From an uncultured Blautia sp. (lineage in GTDB: Bacteria; Bacillota; Clostridia; Lachnospirales; Lachnospiraceae): a stretch of 16,317 nt of DNA. The notes beneath the pieces were generated by a model. That model did no database searches, was not told the origin of the DNA, and was given only the letters and a program-made list of their open reading frames with translations. Below are positions 13,348-16,317 of the stretch, one piece after another. A program made the translations under genes and the position numbers. Every line of letters starts with the position of its first letter. The first letter of the stretch is position 1. Location: contig URHS01000055.1 of NCBI GenBank assembly GCA_900547685.1, positions 1 to 16,317 of the forward strand, written 5' to 3'.

Positions 13348-14405
13348 GTGTTGTTTCCTGAAAATTCTCTCATTATTTCTCTTACTTCTTCGATTTTACT
13401 GCATTTCCATACGTTTTCTCCACAAAATAAAAGCGCATGTTCTGTATCCCCCTCTGCCGCATGTACCAAAGCCTCTGTAATACAATAGGGAATATCTTTC
13501 CCCTTACAACCTTCAATACACTGATAACAATGGCTGATTTTTTCCGGTTTTATCTTTACCCTTTCAATAAAAGCATTACGAATTGCTCTTCCCGGCATTC
13601 CTACCGGACTGTCTACAAGTACAATATCTTCCTTTTTTGCCTGTAAATATGCTTCTTTATAACGCACATCGGCGTCACATTCCTTTGTAGTAACAAACCG
13701 GGTTCCTACCTGTACTCCGTCTGCTCCAAGGCTTAAAGCATGCTTCATATCTTTCCTGTCAAAAATTCCACCTGCTGCAATCACTGGAATCTTACGTCCT
13801 GCTTTTTGACTATACTCTGCCGCTTTTTCTACAATGCTTATAATTACTTGATCATATTCTTCTTGTGTAAGCTGCTGTACTTCTTCTTTTGAAAAACCCA
13901 AATGTCCTCCCGCTTTTGGACCTTCCACCACCACAAAATCAGGGTAACGAGAATATTTTCTCTCCCATACTCTGCTGATAACGGTAAACGCTTTTAAAGA
14001 AGAAATAATCGGTGCAATTTTCACTTTACTTCCTTTTACATATTCCGGCAAATCCACCGGAAGTCCTGCCCCTGACAAAATCACATCAATACCTGCTGAA
14101 ACAGCATTTTTTACATACTCCTTATAATATCTTGTTGCTACCATGATATTGGCACCAACAACTCCGCCTTTTGCAATTTCTTTTGCCTTCGCAATCTCTT
14201 TTTTCATGGCACGGAAATTTGCTTCTAATGGATTTTTTAAAAAATCAGGCTCTCGAAATCCAATCTGTGCTGTGGAAATTACTCCCATTCCCCCTTCTCT
14301 CGCCACATTTCCCGCAAGATTAGAAAGGCTGATTCCCACTCCCATTCCCCCTTGTATCACCGGAATTTTCAATTTTAAATCTCCAATTTCCAATGGATTT
14401 ATCAT
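13344..14405 (-). CDS. Nitronate monooxygenase / FabK-like FMN-dependent flavoprotein
   Basis: A 353-residue FMN-binding TIM-barrel protein of the nitronate monooxygenase family, which also includes the enoyl-ACP reductase FabK. Visible signatures are PVIQGGMGVGISLSNLAG (15-32), VGANIMVATR (83-92), VVVEGPKAGGHLG (158-170, with the active-site-type histidine at 168), AAGGIFDRKDM (210-220) and GADGVQVGTRF (227-237). A C-terminal tail carries six cysteines: C293, C296, C300, C308, C328 and C335. I recall this tail as common in the clostridial branch of the family. Its position directly after accDA suggests a link to fatty-acid synthesis, but sequence alone cannot separate nitronate oxidation from enoyl-ACP reduction. 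GGGAG stands before the ATG; the gap to accDA is 33 bases. Confidence 0.82.
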   Translation of the reverse strand: MINPLEIGDLKLKIPVIQGGMGVGISLSNLAGNVAREGGMGVISTAQIGFREPDFLKNPLEANFRAMKKEIAKAKEIAKGGVVGANIMVATRYYKEYVKNAVSAGIDVILSGAGLPVDLPEYVKGSKVKIAPIISSLKAFTVISRVWERKYSRYPDFVVVEGPKAGGHLGFSKEEVQQLTQEEYDQVIISIVEKAAEYSQKAGRKIPVIAAGGIFDRKDMKHALSLGADGVQVGTRFVTTKECDADVRYKEAYLQAKKEDIVLVDSPVGMPGRAIRNAFIERVKIKPEKISHCYQCIEGCKGKDIPYCITEALVHAAEGDTEHALLFCGENVWKCSKIEEVREIMREFSGNNT

Positions 14406-14438
14406 ATTTTCTCCCTTCTGACAAACAGATTTCCCCTG

Positions 14439-16151
14439 TTACATTCGGCGAAATCTATTATATCTATGCTCTGCAATTTCCTCTCCTGTCATGCCTTCCA
14501 TTCTTCTCAAAAAGTCTTTCATTTGCTCCTTCATATTTCTGCACAGAATAGGAAGATTTTCCTTAGATGCTGCCGCTTCTTCCGGTATCACTCGTTCAAT
14601 TATGCCAAGGTTCTTCAAATCCTCTGCAGTAATTTTCATCACCTCAGAAGCCTCCTTCGCCTTTTTACTGTCCTTCCACAAAATAGATGCAAAACCTTCC
14701 GGTGACAAAATCGAGTAAATGGCATTTTCCATCATCCATACTTCATTACCTACACCAAGAGCTAAAGCGCCTCCGCTTCCTCCTTCACCGATAACAATGC
14801 TCAAAACAGGAACCTTTAATGCAGCCATTTCCATCAAATTTCTGGCAATAGCCTCCCCCTGTCCTCTTTCCTCTGCTTCTATACCACAGAAAGCTCCCGG
14901 TGTATCAATAAAAGTAATAATGGGCCGATGAAATTTTTCTGCCTGTTTCATCAGACGCAACGCCTTTCGATAACCTTCCGGTGATGGCATCCCAAAGTTT
15001 CTTCCAATATTTTCTTTTGTACTTCTGCCCTTTTGAATACCAATTGCCGTTACCGGCTGACCGTCTAAAAGTGCCAACCCACCAATGATTGCTCCATCAT
15101 CGCGAAAAGCCCTGTCTCCATGAAGCTCCATAAAGCTGTCAAAAACCATCTTCATATAGTCAAGACTCACAGGTCTTTTACTGTCTCTGGCTGTCTGTAC
15201 TCTCTCCCAGGCTGTCATTTCTTTTGCCCTTTTCTTTCTGCTGTCCTGTAAAGTTTCCTCTTTTGAAAAGACAATATTGGAAAACTGACAATATCCATTC
15301 TGCCTTTCATGAAGTTTTAACAGTCCTGATAATGTCTGTTTTAAGTCCTCTCTTTTTACAATACCGTCAAGCATTCCATGTTCTACTAAAAACTCTGCTT
15401 TTTGAAATCCTTCCGGTAGCTTTTGATGAATAGTCTGAGCAATGACACGAGGACCCGCAAACCCAATTAACGCTCCCGGTTCTGCCAAAATAATATCTCC
15501 CAGCATGGCAAAACTTGCAGTTACTCCTCCTGTTGTAGGGTCGGTAAGCACAGGTATATAAAGAAGTCCTGCATCACTATGCCTTTTAATAGCCGCAGAA
15601 GTTTTTGCCATCTGCATAAGAGAAATAATTCCCTCCTGCATTCTGGCACCTCCTGAACAGCAAAATAATACCACAGGAAGTTTTCTTTTCGTTGCTTCTT
15701 CAAAGGCTCTGGTAATTTTCTCCCCTACGGTATGTCCCATGCTTCCCATTAAAAATCGTGCATCGCATACCCCCAGCACTACCGGACTGTTTTCAATCCT
15801 TGCTTCTCCAATACATACAGCCTCATCCAAATGTGTTTTCTCTTTTAAAGATGTAAGCTTTTCCTCATATCCCGGATAGTCCAGAGGATTGCAAAGAAGA
15901 AAATCCGTATACCACTCCTTAAAACTGTCCTTATCTGCTACCAATTTAATTCTGGTTTTCGATTTCATACGGAAATATCCTCCGCATTTCGGACATACAT
16001 AGGAAGCTCCTACCACATCTTCTTTATAAATCATTTCACCACATTTCGGGCATTTCATCCAAAGCCCCTGAGGTACAGAAGGAGCAGATGCGTTTTCTTC
16101 TGTCTGCTTTGTACCTGATGTTTTTTTAAACAATTCTTTCCATCTGGACAT
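14439..16151 (-). CDS. accDA: Acetyl-CoA carboxylase carboxyltransferase, beta and alpha subunits fused in one chain (AccD-AccA)
   Basis: A 570-residue fusion of the two carboxyltransferase subunits, which transfer CO2 from carboxybiotin on AccB to acetyl-CoA, making malonyl-CoA. Residues 1 to about 285 are AccD: the zinc ribbon C34, C37, C53, C56; MGSMGHTVGEKI (135-146); CCSGGARMQEGI (164-175); PTTGGVTASFAMLGD (205-219). From about 313 it is AccA: AWERVQTARDSKRP, GRNFGMPSPEGYRKALRLM (383-401), IDTPGAFCGIEAEERGQGEA (415-434) and IGEGGSGGALALGVG (454-468). The usual first 50 or so residues of AccA are missing and replaced by a charged linker (285-312). No frameshift or internal start is needed. 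AAGGAG lies ten bases before the ATG, 14 bases after accC. Confidence 0.95.
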   Translation of the reverse strand: MSRWKELFKKTSGTKQTEENASAPSVPQGLWMKCPKCGEMIYKEDVVGASYVCPKCGGYFRMKSKTRIKLVADKDSFKEWYTDFLLCNPLDYPGYEEKLTSLKEKTHLDEAVCIGEARIENSPVVLGVCDARFLMGSMGHTVGEKITRAFEEATKRKLPVVLFCCSGGARMQEGIISLMQMAKTSAAIKRHSDAGLLYIPVLTDPTTGGVTASFAMLGDIILAEPGALIGFAGPRVIAQTIHQKLPEGFQKAEFLVEHGMLDGIVKREDLKQTLSGLLKLHERQNGYCQFSNIVFSKEETLQDSRKKRAKEMTAWERVQTARDSKRPVSLDYMKMVFDSFMELHGDRAFRDDGAIIGGLALLDGQPVTAIGIQKGRSTKENIGRNFGMPSPEGYRKALRLMKQAEKFHRPIITFIDTPGAFCGIEAEERGQGEAIARNLMEMAALKVPVLSIVIGEGGSGGALALGVGNEVWMMENAIYSILSPEGFASILWKDSKKAKEASEVMKITAEDLKNLGIIERVIPEEAAASKENLPILCRNMKEQMKDFLRRMEGMTGEEIAEHRYNRFRRM

Positions 16152-16165
16152 CTGCTAAATTCTCC

Positions 16166-16317
16166 TTATATCGAATAATGTTTTGGTATAAAATCTGTAG
16201 TAATATTCCCCTCTATAAAGTCTTTCTGCTGCAAAATATCATACTGGAAATCCAAATTTGTCTTTATTCCTTCAACAATTACCTCTCCCAGTGTACTTCT
16301 CTGTTTTGCAATTGCAG
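16166..16317 (-). CDS. accC: Acetyl-CoA carboxylase biotin carboxylase subunit, C-terminal end (partial)
   Basis: Only the last 49 residues are inside the window; the frame is open at the edge. It reads AIAKQRSTLGEVIVEGIKTN, then LDFQYDILQQKDFIEGNITT and DFIPKHYSI. This is the typical AccC ending, in which a (L)xEfxIeGvkTNi segment leads to a dFxxGxxxTxFi motif. AccC carboxylates biotin on AccB using ATP and bicarbonate. It stops 14 bases before accDA, so both belong to one operon whose promoter lies outside the window. Confidence 0.9.
   Translation of the reverse strand, partial: AIAKQRSTLGEVIVEGIKTNLDFQYDILQQKDFIEGNITTDFIPKHYSI

Overview
This window looks like ordinary core chromosome of a spore-forming, anaerobic Gram-positive bacterium in the class Clostridia, most likely a Lachnospiraceae gut bacterium. 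The evidence is a complete eight-gene spoIIIA sporulation operon, moderately AT-rich DNA, strong AGGAGG ribosome sites, and protein flavours typical of that family: a fused AccD-AccA, a DUF4430 protein, and a nitronate-monooxygenase-like protein at the end of a fatty-acid operon. Every gene I can support lies on the minus strand, so the text below runs from high to low coordinates. I saw no mobile element, CRISPR array, RNA gene, phage gene or recognisable defence system, and no gene-free stretch above 300 bases.

Layout in transcription order. (1) 16317-13344: the tail of a fatty-acid-synthesis operon, with the C-terminus of accC, a single-chain fusion of the two carboxyltransferase subunits (AccD then AccA), and a FabK/nitronate monooxygenase family flavoprotein. 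(2) 13347-9285: a promoter with near-consensus boxes drives gltX (glutamyl-tRNA synthetase), a short UvrD/Rep-type helicase and a Sfp-type phosphopantetheinyl transferase, closed by an AT-rich terminator. (3) 9246-7433: three tightly packed genes of unknown joint function: a six-span YjdF-like membrane protein, a TIM-barrel sugar isomerase/epimerase homologue and a membrane-anchored DUF4430 protein. (4) 7401-2580: a putative sigma-E promoter and spoIIIAA to spoIIIAH, the mother-cell half of the feeding-tube complex of sporulation. (5) 2573-852: prfC (release factor RF3) with its own promoter and a strong terminator. (6) 839-1: an Asp23/Gls24-family gene (YqhY-like) and nusB, which runs off the window.

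How the genes fit together: AccC plus AccDA make malonyl-CoA, and the phosphopantetheinyl transferase could arm a carrier protein of the same or another pathway. SpoIIIAA-AH form one secretion-like machine. The order spoIIIA, then yqhY, then nusB matches Bacillus subtilis, except that accB-accC, which lie between them there, are absent and prfC occupies the position; the acc genes here are in the separate operon upstream. The most notable departures are the AccDA fusion, a SpoIIIAF that lacks the usual ring-building domain, and regulatory signals packed into very short junctions. I did not find a convincing previously undescribed system; the best candidate for unknown biology is the three-gene cassette at 7433-9246.
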